DNA of 64,000 nucleotides from CBDIBC01 sp965276635 (GTDB lineage: Bacteria > Actinomycetota > Acidimicrobiia > Acidimicrobiales > Palsa-688): the NCBI GenBank assembly GCA_965276635.1, contig CBDIBC010000005.1, positions 2,286,152 through 2,350,151 of the forward strand, written 5' to 3'. Every line of letters starts with the position of its first letter. The stretch's first letter is position 1. Of the stretch, positions 51,085 through 60,640 are shown piece after piece. The notes below the pieces were generated by a model. That model did no database searches. It was not told where the DNA came from and worked only from the letters and a program-made list of their open reading frames with translations. Both the position numbers and the translations under genes were made by a program.

Positions 51085-52218
51085 TCAACGACCCCGCTGG
51101 TCGGCTGTCGTCGCCGCCTTGTCCGGGTGCGCGTAGGCATGGGTCGGTCGCCGCTTCGCCACCTCACCCACATGACTACGTGCGCGGTCGATCGCCTCGG
51201 CGTAGGCCGCAGTGAGTCGATCCTCGTAGTCGTAGTCGAACAGGTCCTGGAACACCGGATAGTCCGCAGCGGCGACCGGGTTGGCGTCGAGCCAGGCAAG
51301 CGTCCGGGCGAGTGCCTCCTCCGCAGACACGACGTCTTGGTAACCGAGCTGGATCCGGATCTTGGTGGTGTCCATGACGCAGTGCGGGCTTGCAGTCGCG
51401 GCGAACGGCGTAAGGAACCACGACGGGGATGACAGCTCCATCGGCAATGTGACCACTTCTATCTCGGCCTCGACGAGGCCGGCAATAAGATCGACCCACT
51501 GCCGCTCCGATGCTTGAAACGAGTCTCCGACGTTGTAGATCTCTCCGGCAGCCGTATCGGGCAGATCCACGGCGAGCAAGAGCGAGTGGGCGGCGTTCCA
51601 CGCCGAGCATCGGGTGCGGATCTGCAACCCCCCGTCGTGGAGGATGATAGACGTCCTGCCATCTCGGATCCGGCGTAGCACCGACCATTCGTAGGGCATC
51701 AGGTTCCGCGGGCCATAGATCCGGGGGTAGCGGAACCACGTGGCGGCGAAACCCCCGCTCGCGTGCAACGCGAAGACGGCGCGCTCGGTCTCGATCATCT
51801 TGTTGGCGAACTGCTCACCTTTCGTCGGTGCGTCGCCGACGACCTCCAACGGCTCCTCCTCACCGGCTAGTACCCGCATGCCATAGGGCTGATGCTTGCC
51901 GGGCTCGACCCAACCGGGATACACAGCAGACCCGCCGACGCCGATGAACTGCCCGCAGCGACCGGCGAGGTGCTCGGCAAGCAGGCGGGTACGCCCATAC
52001 GTCGCGATCACCACGTCGAACTGTCGGTCGCCCAGTGCGACGTCGATAGTTTCTGCGAAGTGCGGGTCGCCGTGCAAGTGCTCGAGGTCGGCGACCTCCT
52101 CGAGTTCGTGGCTGCCGCGGTGAAATAGTGTCACCTCGAAGTCGCGGCGGCGAAGGCCTTCGACGACGGACGGCCCAGTTGGACCGGTGCCGCCGACGAC
52201 CAGGGCGGTCCGCGTCAT
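51085..52218 (-). CDS. NAD-dependent epimerase/dehydratase-family protein (extended SDR)
   Basis: A 377-residue protein with an N-terminal Rossmann motif 'ALVVGGTGPTGPSVVEGL', which is GxxGxxG-like. The middle segment reads 'GVGGSAVYPGWVEPG' and 'FRYPRIYGPRNLMPYEW', as in extended SDRs. 'YNVGDSFQASERQWVDLIAG' fits the C-terminal substrate domain. Catalytic Tyr-x3-Lys is not obvious at the usual place. It overlaps the CoA-transferase/MaoC gene by four bases, so it belongs to the same operon. The role in the pathway is unknown. Confidence 0.85.
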   Translation of the reverse strand: MTRTALVVGGTGPTGPSVVEGLRRRDFEVTLFHRGSHELEEVADLEHLHGDPHFAETIDVALGDRQFDVVIATYGRTRLLAEHLAGRCGQFIGVGGSAVYPGWVEPGKHQPYGMRVLAGEEEPLEVVGDAPTKGEQFANKMIETERAVFALHASGGFAATWFRYPRIYGPRNLMPYEWSVLRRIRDGRTSIILHDGGLQIRTRCSAWNAAHSLLLAVDLPDTAAGEIYNVGDSFQASERQWVDLIAGLVEAEIEVVTLPMELSSPSWFLTPFAATASPHCVMDTTKIRIQLGYQDVVSAEEALARTLAWLDANPVAAADYPVFQDLFDYDYEDRLTAAYAEAIDRARSHVGEVAKRRPTHAYAHPDKAATTADQRGR

Positions 52219-53999
52219 GTCACGTCGGAGTAGCGACCGTCGCCCACGTAGAGCGTGACCTTCTCGAGCCTTGCCGCGACATCATCCTTCTGGTTGCGTA
52301 CGAGGTGCTCCAACGTGGCCACGACATGCCCGGGCCGCGATCTCGATGCGCGCGCCTCCGTGAACCTCGTACTGACCGTGATGGTGTCGCCGAAGAACAC
52401 CGGATGGTGAAAGGTCGCCTCCGATGACAGCTCGGCAAGGCCGCTCAGTCCGATCTCGGCACGATACCGCTGCATCTCGCCCAGTACGAGCCCAATCGCC
52501 AGAGGCACGAGGAGCACACCCGGCACGACGACATCGCCGAGCAGCGTCCTACGGGCGTACTCGCGATCGGAGTGCATCGGGGAGTGCAGCCAGGTCAGGC
52601 TGATGAGGGTCGCCATCTCGCCCTCGGACAGTGTGCGGCCCGGACTCGTCGTCGTGACGCCGAGCGGCATCGCGGCGATCAGGCGCGCTGCGGCTTCGTC
52701 CGCCCCGGGCGGGGACCTCGTGCCGCTCGGCGTCACGTCCTTCTCATCCCTTCGAGGACCTCCCCCTCGACTTCTCGCTCCGCCCGCAGCTTCGGGGTGC
52801 CGACCTCGATGAACAACACCGGTGTCGCGTAGTGCACCGATCTCGTCGGCGGAGCGGCCCAGACCGGCCAAGATCTCGTCAGTGTCGTGACCCGGAACCA
52901 CCGGTGGTCCCTGCACCCTCGACTCGGTGCGCGAGAATCTTGGCGCAGGCGCCGGTTGGCGGACGCCATCGATCTCGAGAACTACTCCTCGGGCCGCCAG
53001 GTGCTCGTCGTCCGTGAGTTCACCCAGCGAGAGCACAGGCGCGAAACACGCATCCGAGCCGGCGAAGATCCCACACCACTCATCTCTGGTCTTCGTGCGG
53101 AAGACCTCGGCGAGGCGATCTCTGAGCCCTACCCAGTTCGTGCGATCCGCCTTCGCAGCGAGCGCGGGATCCGAGGCCGGCCAGCGGCTCTGGTCCCATT
53201 GACCCTCGAAGTCTGGATCGTGAGCGAGGCCGGTGAGCCGGAGCAGCTCGGCGTAGAACTGCGGCTCGAGCGCACCGACCGTGACGTACTTGTCGTCCGC
53301 CGTCCCGTAGACGTTGTAGAAGTGGCTCCCGGTGTCGTTCTTGTTGGTCCCGCGCTCGTCCAGCCAGGTCCCTGCCGCACGGCGAGCGTGAATGCTGGCC
53401 GTGAGCATGGCGGCGCCTTCGAGGATCGCCGCGTCCACCACCTGACCGGTGCCGGACCTCGCCGCCTCCAGCATCGCGGCAAGCACGCCGGAGAGTAGGA
53501 ACATTGCCCCCCCGCCGTAGTCCCCCACCAGGGCAACCGGCGGGACGGGTGGTTCGCCTGCGGTGCCAATCAGGCTCAGGGCACCCGAGAGGGCGATGTA
53601 GTTGATGTCGTGCCCGGCCCGCAGCCGATAGGGTCCAGTCTGGCCCCATCCGGTGGCCCGGCCGTACACCAGCCGCTGATTACGGACGCCGCACTCCCGC
53701 GGTCCAAGGCCGAGTCGTTCCATGACACCAGGTCGGAAGCCCTCGAGCAGCGCATCGGCCTCGTCGATCAGTTCCAGCGCGAGCCCGACACCCGCAGGTT
53801 GCTTCAGGTCGAGGCTGATCGATTGGCGGCCACGATCCAAGACGTTCACGGCGGCCGAGGTCGGCGAGCTGGTCGCGGTCTCCGGCCGATCGATGCGGAC
53901 GACGTCAGCGCCCATGTCGGCGAGCATCGTCGCTGCGAAAGGGACCGGACCGATCCCGGCGAACTCCACGATCCGGTAGCCCTGCAGCGGTCCGCTCAT
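52215..53999 (-). CDS. Alpha-methylacyl-CoA racemase-like protein fused to a MaoC-type domain
   Basis: A 594-residue open frame. Residues 1 to about 405 are a family III CoA-transferase fold of racemase type: 'VEFAGIGPVPFAATMLADMG' at the start, catalytic H130 (AGHDINY) and D160 (GDYGGG), matching His126/Asp156 of mycobacterial racemase. Residues from about 460 are a MaoC-like hotdog ('YARRTLLGDVVVPGVLLVPL', 'AELSSEATFHHPVFFGDTIT'). The Arg/Gly-rich linker looks like an out-of-frame translation, and a neighbouring frame ends in GTGA exactly where a separate MaoC gene could start. The fusion may thus be produced by a small frameshift near 52811-52820. Racemisation of 2-methyl branched acyl-CoAs is the likely first role. 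Confidence 0.82.
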   Translation of the reverse strand: MSGPLQGYRIVEFAGIGPVPFAATMLADMGADVVRIDRPETATSSPTSAAVNVLDRGRQSISLDLKQPAGVGLALELIDEADALLEGFRPGVMERLGLGPRECGVRNQRLVYGRATGWGQTGPYRLRAGHDINYIALSGALSLIGTAGEPPVPPVALVGDYGGGAMFLLSGVLAAMLEAARSGTGQVVDAAILEGAAMLTASIHARRAAGTWLDERGTNKNDTGSHFYNVYGTADDKYVTVGALEPQFYAELLRLTGLAHDPDFEGQWDQSRWPASDPALAAKADRTNWVGLRDRLAEVFRTKTRDEWCGIFAGSDACFAPVLSLGELTDDEHLAARGVVLEIDGVRQPAPAPRFSRTESRVQGPPVVPGHDTDEILAGLGRSADEIGALRDTGVVHRGRHPEAAGGARSRGGGPRRDEKDVTPSGTRSPPGADEAAARLIAAMPLGVTTTSPGRTLSEGEMATLISLTWLHSPMHSDREYARRTLLGDVVVPGVLLVPLAIGLVLGEMQRYRAEIGLSGLAELSSEATFHHPVFFGDTITVSTRFTEARASRSRPGHVVATLEHLVRNQKDDVAARLEKVTLYVGDGRYSDVT

Positions 54000-54047
54000 C
54001 CGTGTTCGACGCCCTCCGACTGCCCGGTGCTTGGCCCAACCGCACCC

Positions 54048-54076
54048 AAGGTAGCCTCGCACATTTGTCCGTGCAA
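54048..54076 (-). promoter_or_regulatory. Promoter/operator upstream of the racemase-MaoC gene
   Basis: On the minus strand TTGCAC is followed after 17 bases by TACCTT. The 12-base element TTGCACGGACAA (54065-54076) again covers the -35 box, as in the other promoters of this island. It lies in the 96-base gap between two same-strand genes, about 50 bases before the racemase start, and would allow extra transcription of the last two genes. Confidence 0.5.
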
Positions 54077-54095
54077 CTCTCTCAGCCCTCGCCGG

Positions 54096-54986
54096 TCACG
54101 ACGTGGCGAACCAGGTGGGCGGCAGCAAGGACCACTGTCGGATTCGCGTGCTCGCCGTCGCGACGCCGGTCTCCGTGGCGAAGCCCATGGCACCCATCAC
54201 CTGGTGGACCACGAAGGCCGCATCGAGGGCGGTGCGGGTCGCGGCGCGGCGTAGTTGCCAGCTACGGGTCTCGGCCACCCGCTCCGGTGGCGCCAGCTCC
54301 GTCGCGACGAGGAATGCCAACGAGCGCGCCGCGCCCACTTCCGCCCACGCGTTCGCCAACGGATGGGCAACGGCTTGAAACGCGCCGATCGGCTGACCGA
54401 ACTGGACTCTGCCCTTCGCGTGCTCGACGCCCTGCTCGATCAGCCGCCGAGCGGCGCCGAGCAGGTACGCAGAAAGCGCCAGGTTCGACAGCGCGATCGC
54501 CTTCGTCGGGTCGCCAAGCGCGTCGCCTCGCACAGGACGGCCGCGACCCCAGGACTCCGCCGAGATCGTAGGCTCGACCTTCAGGTCCACGAGGTCGGAC
54601 ACCAGCCAAGCGTGACCCTCTGAGATCTCGATCACCAAGTCGGTGGTCGACGGCCACGGCACGTACTGGCCGTCAGTCAAGGAAGCGCGAGCCCGGCCCG
54701 ACACGACGGCATCGAGCGTCTCGCCGTCGAGCAGCAGGCCAGCGGCGACAGCAGCGACAATCGGACCAGGGCACAGATGCATCCCGAGTGTCTCCATGCC
54801 AGCCGCAAGATCGAGGGGACTGCCGCCGATCGCCTCGGTGCAGAGGCCCAGCAATCCCACTTCGGCGAGGTCCCGCCACATAGCCGGCGAGGCGTCGGGG
54901 GCGCCAACCTCGCCGCGCCGCTTCATGGCCGCAGCAAGCGCGTCGCAGAAGTCTCGCTGGTCACGACCAGGGCCGAAATCCCTCAA
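54096..54986 (-). CDS. Acyl-CoA dehydrogenase-like protein, short
   Basis: A 296-residue member of the acyl-CoA dehydrogenase family, shorter than the usual 380: N-terminal 'GPGRDQRDFCDALAAAMKRR', a reduced middle domain, C-terminal 'VQFGQPIGAFQAVAHPLANA' and 'VVHQVMGAMGFATET'. The canonical FAD-contact segment of the middle domain is not evident, so it may be the non-catalytic half of a heteromer with the 380-residue dehydrogenase just upstream. The start is unclear: TTG 54986 is in frame but weak. An ATG overlapping the upstream stop leads into another frame, so a small frameshift near the start is possible. Confidence 0.78.
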   Translation of the reverse strand: MRDFGPGRDQRDFCDALAAAMKRRGEVGAPDASPAMWRDLAEVGLLGLCTEAIGGSPLDLAAGMETLGMHLCPGPIVAAVAAGLLLDGETLDAVVSGRARASLTDGQYVPWPSTTDLVIEISEGHAWLVSDLVDLKVEPTISAESWGRGRPVRGDALGDPTKAIALSNLALSAYLLGAARRLIEQGVEHAKGRVQFGQPIGAFQAVAHPLANAWAEVGAARSLAFLVATELAPPERVAETRSWQLRRAATRTALDAAFVVHQVMGAMGFATETGVATASTRIRQWSLLPPTWFATS

Positions 54987-55020
54987 GAGCGCATCGCGTT
55001 GGCCGCGTCTCGTCGGCGCA

Positions 55021-56163
55021 TCAGGTGGCGCTCCGTAGTCCGAGGCCGCGGGCGACGAGCGACGCCATCATCTCGACGGTGCCTCCCGCGATCGTCTCCA
55101 TGAGGCTCGCGCGCCACAGGAAGGACAAGTCGCCGTCCCCGACCGCCGCGGCGTTGCCGAGCAGGTCGAGGCCAGCGCGCGGAATCTGCTGGCAGAGGCG
55201 GGAGGCGAGCATCTTCGATTGAGCAGCGAGCTCGACCGCCGTGCCGCCCTTCTCCAGCTCGACGACCGTGGCGAGGGAGCTCGCCTCGACGATCGCCTGC
55301 CTCGCCTTGATGTCCCCGACGACCCGCCGCACATCCGGCCGACCCGCGATGCCGTGCTCGGCGAGCGCCGACTCCAAGGTCTCGATGTCGCGCCGCAACC
55401 GGCCCGGAAGGACCTGGAGGTGTCGCTCAACAGCGAGCGCGGCGCGCATCATCGGCCAAGCGGCGCCTTCAGGCCCCACCAAGTTCGCGGCCGGGACGAT
55501 GACATCGTCGAGGAACACCTCGTTGATCTGGTGTCCGTCCATGGTCGGCACCGGTGTGACTGCAACTCCAGGACTGTCCATGTCTACGATCAGCAGACTC
55601 AGGCCGCGGTTACCACGCTCGGCGCTGCCGGTACGGCACAGCAGCCACATCTTGGCCGCGTGGTGAGCCTCGGAAGTCCACTGCTTGTGGCCGCGGACGA
55701 TGTAGTGGTCACCCTCGTTCTGGGCCAGCGTGGATACGTGCGTCAGATCGCTGCCGGCCTCCGGCTCGGAGTACCCGAGGCACATCGTCAGGGAGCCAGC
55801 CGCGAGACCTGGCAGAATTCGTTGCTGAATGTCCTCGCTGCCGTGGTGGATCACGACGTGAGCGATCAGTCCCGGCCCGAGGTCGGGGCGGGCCGCACGC
55901 AGGTACGCCAGGGTGTCCCACAGCAGGAACTCGTAGACGATCGATGCTGCCCTTCCGCCGTACTCGTCGGGCCAGCACAGGCTGAGCCAACCCTGGGCAC
56001 CGAGGGCCTGGTAGAGGTCACGGGTGGCCCCGCCTCGTCCGGCGAAGTATTGCCGGCTGTGGAGTCCCGCAGTCGCGGACACCACGTCGACGACATCTCG
56101 CTGAAATTGCAACTCTGCGTCGTCGAGGACAGCTCGGTAGGCACCGAGTACCGACGGTGGCAT
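55021..56163 (-). CDS. Acyl-CoA dehydrogenase
   Basis: A 380-residue family member: 'LDDAELQFQRDVVDVVSATA', 'GWLSLCWPDEYGGRAASIVY', 'LGYSEPEAGSDLTHVSTLAQ', 'YIVRGHKQWTSEAHHAAKMW', C-terminus 'METIAGGTVEMMASLVARGL'. ATG 56163 overlaps the stop of the upstream dehydrogenase gene (TGATG). At the place of the common catalytic Glu there is no Glu-Gly pair but IAGG, as in subunits of heteromeric steroid-type dehydrogenases. The operon pairs it with the short homologue downstream. Confidence 0.9.
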   Translation of the reverse strand: MPPSVLGAYRAVLDDAELQFQRDVVDVVSATAGLHSRQYFAGRGGATRDLYQALGAQGWLSLCWPDEYGGRAASIVYEFLLWDTLAYLRAARPDLGPGLIAHVVIHHGSEDIQQRILPGLAAGSLTMCLGYSEPEAGSDLTHVSTLAQNEGDHYIVRGHKQWTSEAHHAAKMWLLCRTGSAERGNRGLSLLIVDMDSPGVAVTPVPTMDGHQINEVFLDDVIVPAANLVGPEGAAWPMMRAALAVERHLQVLPGRLRRDIETLESALAEHGIAGRPDVRRVVGDIKARQAIVEASSLATVVELEKGGTAVELAAQSKMLASRLCQQIPRAGLDLLGNAAAVGDGDLSFLWRASLMETIAGGTVEMMASLVARGLGLRSAT

Positions 56164-57398
56164 CAGAAGCCGACACCGTCTCGTTGCAGAGCCTTGACGA
56201 TCTGCATCCGCATCATCTCCGACGAACCGTCGGCAACGCAGGTGCGGCGCATCTGCTGCCAAGCCTGCGCCAGATAGAGCTCGTTGGTGAAGCCCATCGC
56301 GCCGTGTACCTGCATGGCGTGGTCGATCGCTCGAACCGCCATCTCGGTGGAGTACACCTTCGCCATCGAGACCTCACGGCGGACGTTCTCCCCTCGGTCG
56401 AGCCGCCGGGCCGTATCGACTCCCATGACGTGCGCGGCATGGATCTCCGTGGCCGAATTCGCCAGCGGGAACGCGATCGCCTGGTTGTCGATCAGCCGTT
56501 TGCCGAAGGTCGTACGTTCCTCTGCGTAGGCAAGGGCAAGCCCCACCGCCCAGCGCGCCAGTCCCACCGCACGACCACTGTTGTACATCCGGCCAGTCGC
56601 CACGCCCGACATCGCATGGTTCAGCCCTTCACCAGGCTCACCGATGACCTGCCGATCGGGCACGAAGGCGCTCGAGAAGCTGATGATTCCCTCGTCACCA
56701 CCACTGTGCCCGAACATCGAAATCACACTCTCGACGAGGACACCTTCACTGTGCATGTCCACGATGAAGCCGGTCAATCCACGTTTATGCTCCCGGAAGG
56801 CTTCGCGATCGGAGACCGCAAACACCACACCCCAGTCGGCGTACGGCGCGTTCGTCGACCATTGCTTCGTGCCATCCAGTACCCAACCGCCCTCCACCTC
56901 CGTCGCGGTCGTCCGCATGTTCCAGATGTCCGAGCCGGCGTCCGGCTCCGACATCGCGAAGCAGGTCGTCTTCCGGCCTGCGTTCAGCTCCGGCAGGATC
57001 TCGTCGCGAAAGTCATGGTCGACATACCGGTAGAGGTGGCTCGGACCACGGGACCAGTGGCTGACTGCCTGATGCCCGAGGAAGTAGTTGGCGCCGCAGA
57101 AGTGGAAGATCGTCTCCCAGACGCGGTACAAGGCCTCGAAGCCGAGTCCCGCGCCGCCGACCTCGACCGGGGCCAGGATGGAGTAGAAGCCCGCCCCGGC
57201 TGAAGCCTCACGTACTTCGGTGAACGCCTGGAGCACGGCGTCGCTGAACCGCCCGCCCTCGCCATACTCGCTCTGCCCCCTGTCGCGGAGCGCCTGGTTG
57301 CGCGGGACGACCTCAGCCTGCAGGAAGCGGCGGAGGCCGGCCTCCAGGTCGTCGAGGTCGATGTCGTGGTCGACCAAGGCGGTGGGCTGATCAGGCAT
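56163..57398 (-). CDS. Acyl-CoA dehydrogenase
   Basis: A 411-residue family member: 'LDDLEAGLRRFLQAEVVPRN', 'YSILAPVEVGGAGLGFEALY', 'CFAMSEPDAGSDIWNMRTTA', 'GWVLDGTKQWSTNAPYADWG', 'RTTFGKRLIDNQAIAFPLAN', C-terminus 'RTCVADGSSEMMRMQIVKAL'. ATG 57398 overlaps the monooxygenase stop by eight bases. It is less like its two downstream neighbours than they are like typical hetero-subunits and may act alone on another intermediate. Confidence 0.91.
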   Translation of the reverse strand: MPDQPTALVDHDIDLDDLEAGLRRFLQAEVVPRNQALRDRGQSEYGEGGRFSDAVLQAFTEVREASAGAGFYSILAPVEVGGAGLGFEALYRVWETIFHFCGANYFLGHQAVSHWSRGPSHLYRYVDHDFRDEILPELNAGRKTTCFAMSEPDAGSDIWNMRTTATEVEGGWVLDGTKQWSTNAPYADWGVVFAVSDREAFREHKRGLTGFIVDMHSEGVLVESVISMFGHSGGDEGIISFSSAFVPDRQVIGEPGEGLNHAMSGVATGRMYNSGRAVGLARWAVGLALAYAEERTTFGKRLIDNQAIAFPLANSATEIHAAHVMGVDTARRLDRGENVRREVSMAKVYSTEMAVRAIDHAMQVHGAMGFTNELYLAQAWQQMRRTCVADGSSEMMRMQIVKALQRDGVGF

Positions 57399-59073
57399 GC
57401 TCAATCCCACTCTCGACGTCGTCTCTTCGGTCCGCGCTTCGACCGAGGCGCAGGCCGGGGTACCCGTCATGCGCCTCGGCGTCACATCGCTGCGTGTAGG
57501 TGTTGAAGCCCCCGACGTACGGCATGAAGACCCGAGGTTTGCCGGGGATGTTGGTTCCGCTCCGCCACGAGCTGACCGACGGGTAGAGCGTGGCAGCGGC
57601 CACGTCGTTGACGTGCTGCACCCACCTGGCCTCGGCACCGGGGTCAGCCTCGATCACGTCGAAATCGTGAGCGCGGGCGTGGCGCAGGCAGCCGGCGATC
57701 CAATCGACATGCTGCTCGATCGCCAGCACCATGTTGCAAAGGACCGAGGGGCTACCCGGCCCGGTGACGAGGAAGAGGTTCGGGAAGCCTGCGATCGTCA
57801 GGCCAAGGTAGGTACGTGGGCCCTCCGCCCACTTGCCCGCCAGGGTCTTACCTTCACGGCCGCGGATATCGATCCGCCGGAGCGCGCCGGTCATGGCGTC
57901 GTATCCGGTGGCTAGCACGAGCGTGTCGAACTCGTACTCGTCGTCGACTGTCTTGAGACCATGCTCGGTGATCTGCTCGATAGGCGACTTTCGCACGTCG
58001 ACGAGGTGGACGTTGCTCCGATTGAACGTCACGTAGTAATCCGTGTCGACGCAGATCCGCTTTCCCCCTATGGGGTAGTCCGTCGGTTTGAGCTTCTCGG
58101 CGATGGCCGGATCGTCAACCATCTCGTCGATCTTGTTCCTCACGAAGTTGGCCGCCGTGACATTGGACTCGGCGTCGCGCATCAGGTCGGAGAATGTCGA
58201 CGTGAACAGGGGACCGCCGTAGGACCACAGAGCCTCATACCGCCACGCACGCTCGTCCGGTGTCGCCGCCATCGCCGACTTGTCGGCAATCTCGGGAGGC
58301 GCCGGGTAGCCGCGTCGGGAGTTGCGGCTCGCCGCCCGGCGTTCCTCGTAGTGTTCCTTCAGCTTGAGCTCGGTCGCCTCGTCGATCATTCGATTGCGAG
58401 CCGGGATGCTGTAGCTGGGCGTCCGCTGGAAGACATAGAGCTCGGCTGCTTCGGGTGCCGCCGCCGCCACGAGCTGGATGCCGCTGGACCCGGTACCGAC
58501 CACGCCGATCCTCTTCCCCGCCAAGTCGACAGGTGTCTTTGGCCACAGACCCGTGTGGTAGAGCTCACCAGCGAATGAGTCGAGACCTGGCAGCTCTGGC
58601 GTGTAGGGAACGGACAGACATCCCGTCGCCATGACGCAATACGTCGCCGTGTATTCCTCGCCGGTGGCAGTCCCGATCGACCACCTGCCAGATACCTCGT
58701 CGAAGTTCGCCGATGTGACCTGCGTCGAGACCGTGATATGGGGTCGCAGGCCGAACCGGTCCACGACCTCGTTGACGTAGGCGAGGATCTCCGCCTGAGG
58801 AGCGAAGCGCTCGCTCCAGGTCCATTCCTGCTGCAGCTCTGCAGAGAACGAGTAAGAGTAGTCGATGCTTTCGACGTCGCAACGGGCGCCAGGGTAACGG
58901 TTCCAGAACCAGGTGCCACCGACGCCGTCTCCCGCCTCCAGGACGCGGGCCCGCAGGCCGAGCTGTCGGAGGCGGTACAGCGCATAGACGCCGGCGAAGC
59001 CCCCGCCGACGATGATCGCGTCCAGGTCGGTTGGGGACTCGAGCCGGTCTGATTCGGGAGCTTCCGAAGGCAT
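57391..59073 (-). CDS. Baeyer-Villiger flavin monooxygenase
   Basis: A 560-residue FAD- and NADPH-dependent enzyme. The FAD Rossmann motif 'IIVGGGFAGVYALYRLRQLG' starts near residue 20; the type I BVMO fingerprint F-x-G-x3-H-x3-W-P is complete at residues 167-178 (FAGELYHTGLWP). The NADPH Rossmann motif 'GVVGTGSSGIQL' starts at 190, followed by 'FQRTPSYSIP'. It inserts oxygen next to a ketone, making an ester or lactone. In this cluster it suggests that the substrate or an intermediate is a (cyclic) ketone. It appears to be the first gene of the operon 59073-51085; no TTGnnnGGACAA element was seen just upstream. Confidence 0.93.
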   Translation of the reverse strand: MPSEAPESDRLESPTDLDAIIVGGGFAGVYALYRLRQLGLRARVLEAGDGVGGTWFWNRYPGARCDVESIDYSYSFSAELQQEWTWSERFAPQAEILAYVNEVVDRFGLRPHITVSTQVTSANFDEVSGRWSIGTATGEEYTATYCVMATGCLSVPYTPELPGLDSFAGELYHTGLWPKTPVDLAGKRIGVVGTGSSGIQLVAAAAPEAAELYVFQRTPSYSIPARNRMIDEATELKLKEHYEERRAASRNSRRGYPAPPEIADKSAMAATPDERAWRYEALWSYGGPLFTSTFSDLMRDAESNVTAANFVRNKIDEMVDDPAIAEKLKPTDYPIGGKRICVDTDYYVTFNRSNVHLVDVRKSPIEQITEHGLKTVDDEYEFDTLVLATGYDAMTGALRRIDIRGREGKTLAGKWAEGPRTYLGLTIAGFPNLFLVTGPGSPSVLCNMVLAIEQHVDWIAGCLRHARAHDFDVIEADPGAEARWVQHVNDVAAATLYPSVSSWRSGTNIPGKPRVFMPYVGGFNTYTQRCDAEAHDGYPGLRLGRSADRRDDVESGIEHA

Positions 59074-59151
59074 AGTCTCCTCTCTGCGTCTCAGGATGTC
59101 ATGAGTGTCCCCGGGTGCCCGAGACGTCCAGCACCATGGGACGAGCTCTCG

Positions 59152-60354
59152 CTAGAGGGATCCCATTGCGGTCGGCCCCTCGACGAGCTTCGGTGCGTTC
59201 GTTGCCTTATCCCATCCGTAGATGTACTGCGAGGTCACCGGGACATGATTCGTAGGCGTGTAGCCGTACTTCGCGACGACGCCCGGCAGCGAGATGCTGG
59301 TCGAGTCCAACGCCGTCGCCATGCGAGCGCCGGTGCACTGCCCCGAGCAGTTCTTGAGCGCAGCCAGGATGCCCTGCGCCCGGACCCAGTCGAGGGACAG
59401 CTGGCCGTCGTTGAGGGCACTTGCGCTTTCCACACCGACCGACTTCATCTCGGCTACATACTGCTTGGCACCTGACTCAGTGGAAGTCGGCGACACGTAC
59501 TGGGTCGCCGAGGCCATGAAGAAGTTCGTGTCTCCGGTCTGAGCCAGGCCAGGGAAATCGGGGTTCTGCGCGATGACCGGCCCGCTGTACCCGTCCTGAC
59601 GGAGATCCTGGACCAGCGATGTGGTATTCGACGGGATCTCTTCGACAACCACGATATCCGGCTTCGACGCAGCGAGCTTCGCGACCTGGCCGGTAGGCAG
59701 CGTCACGGTCGTCGCCGATGTCTGCTCATAGTCCGAGACGGCCCAGCCCTTGGAATGCGCGTAGGACTGCGCCGCGTTGCCAAAGTCGAGCGCTCCACCT
59801 GCGGCCGCGATCATGATGCCGAGTCGCGGCTTCGCCACCTTCACCAGGCTCTGGCCGAAGGACAGGATCGGCGGAATCGTCAGCTCCTCGGGTGGGTTCA
59901 TGTCGTAGAGGTACTGCTGAACCGGCTTCACTGTCTTGGGATCGACGTTCGTGCAGATCTCGGGCGTCTTCGCCGCCGCGACGATCGGCGCCAGAGCCGA
60001 GCAGAAGTCGCTGAGCGTCGAACCGGTCGTGACCACGGCATGCTGCGACAGCAGTGTGCGAATGTTCGAGATAGCGGTCGTGAGAACCGACTTGTCGTCC
60101 ATGATGGTCAGGTTGACCTTGTGGCCGTTCACGCCGCCAGAGGCATTCGCCGCCTTGAACGCGGCATTGAAGGCCTGCTGAACATTCGTGCCGTACGACG
60201 CGAGGGGACCAGAGAGGTCCTCCGTGGCACCAATGAGGTACGGTGCGTTCGACGAACCGCCGCTCGAGGTGCCCGACGAACCGGAGCCGCACGCTGTCAG
60301 GGCGCCGGCGCAGATCGCGACGAAAGCCACCGTCCCACCCGCAGACCTCTTCAT
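59152..60354 (-). CDS. Liv-type ABC importer substrate-binding lipoprotein
   Basis: A 400-residue periplasmic-binding-protein-like lipoprotein. The signal 'GTVAFVAICAGALTAC' ends in a lipobox with C22, then a Gly/Ser-rich tether. The mature domain shows 'YLIGATEDLSGPLASYGTNV', 'KAANASGGVNGHKVNLTIMD' and 'AAAKTPEICTNVDP', as in type I branched-chain-amino-acid-binding proteins. Members in catabolic clusters bind aromatic or alicyclic acids or sterol-derived compounds. ATG 60354 fits the signal peptide. Its own promoter is visible upstream. It probably serves the importer at 47503-51069. Confidence 0.9.
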   Translation of the reverse strand: MKRSAGGTVAFVAICAGALTACGSGSSGTSSGGSSNAPYLIGATEDLSGPLASYGTNVQQAFNAAFKAANASGGVNGHKVNLTIMDDKSVLTTAISNIRTLLSQHAVVTTGSTLSDFCSALAPIVAAAKTPEICTNVDPKTVKPVQQYLYDMNPPEELTIPPILSFGQSLVKVAKPRLGIMIAAAGGALDFGNAAQSYAHSKGWAVSDYEQTSATTVTLPTGQVAKLAASKPDIVVVEEIPSNTTSLVQDLRQDGYSGPVIAQNPDFPGLAQTGDTNFFMASATQYVSPTSTESGAKQYVAEMKSVGVESASALNDGQLSLDWVRAQGILAALKNCSGQCTGARMATALDSTSISLPGVVAKYGYTPTNHVPVTSQYIYGWDKATNAPKLVEGPTAMGSL

Positions 60355-60428
60355 CGAATGTCTCGCCAGATGTCCGGTTCGCATTGCGGGTCCTCGCTCC
60401 TGTGGTCGGGCTGCTGAAGGTCAAGCGA

Positions 60429-60457
60429 AATATAGGGGGAGTCAGTTGTCCGGTCAA
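60429..60457 (-). promoter_or_regulatory. Promoter/operator of the binding-protein gene
   Basis: On the minus strand TTGACC (60457-60452), 17-base spacer, TATATT (60434-60429): the best sigma70-like promoter of the island. The element TTGACCGGACAA (60446-60457) covers the -35. The leader is about 75 bases. The same element occurs at the other promoters of the cluster. Confidence 0.65.
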
Positions 60458-60640
60458 TTTTTCCATCCCGGTCCAGGTCGGACCGTGTTGCCACAGCATG
60501 GTGATGGGCGAAACATCCCCTCCCCCGGCAACTCGCCGGCTCTGTCAGCCAGCCGTGACCATGCTGACTGTCGTGTGAGGAATCAGAGAGCGAAGACCCT
60601 CTGTCGGCTCTCCAGCTCCTCACGAGGACCTCCAACTCGA

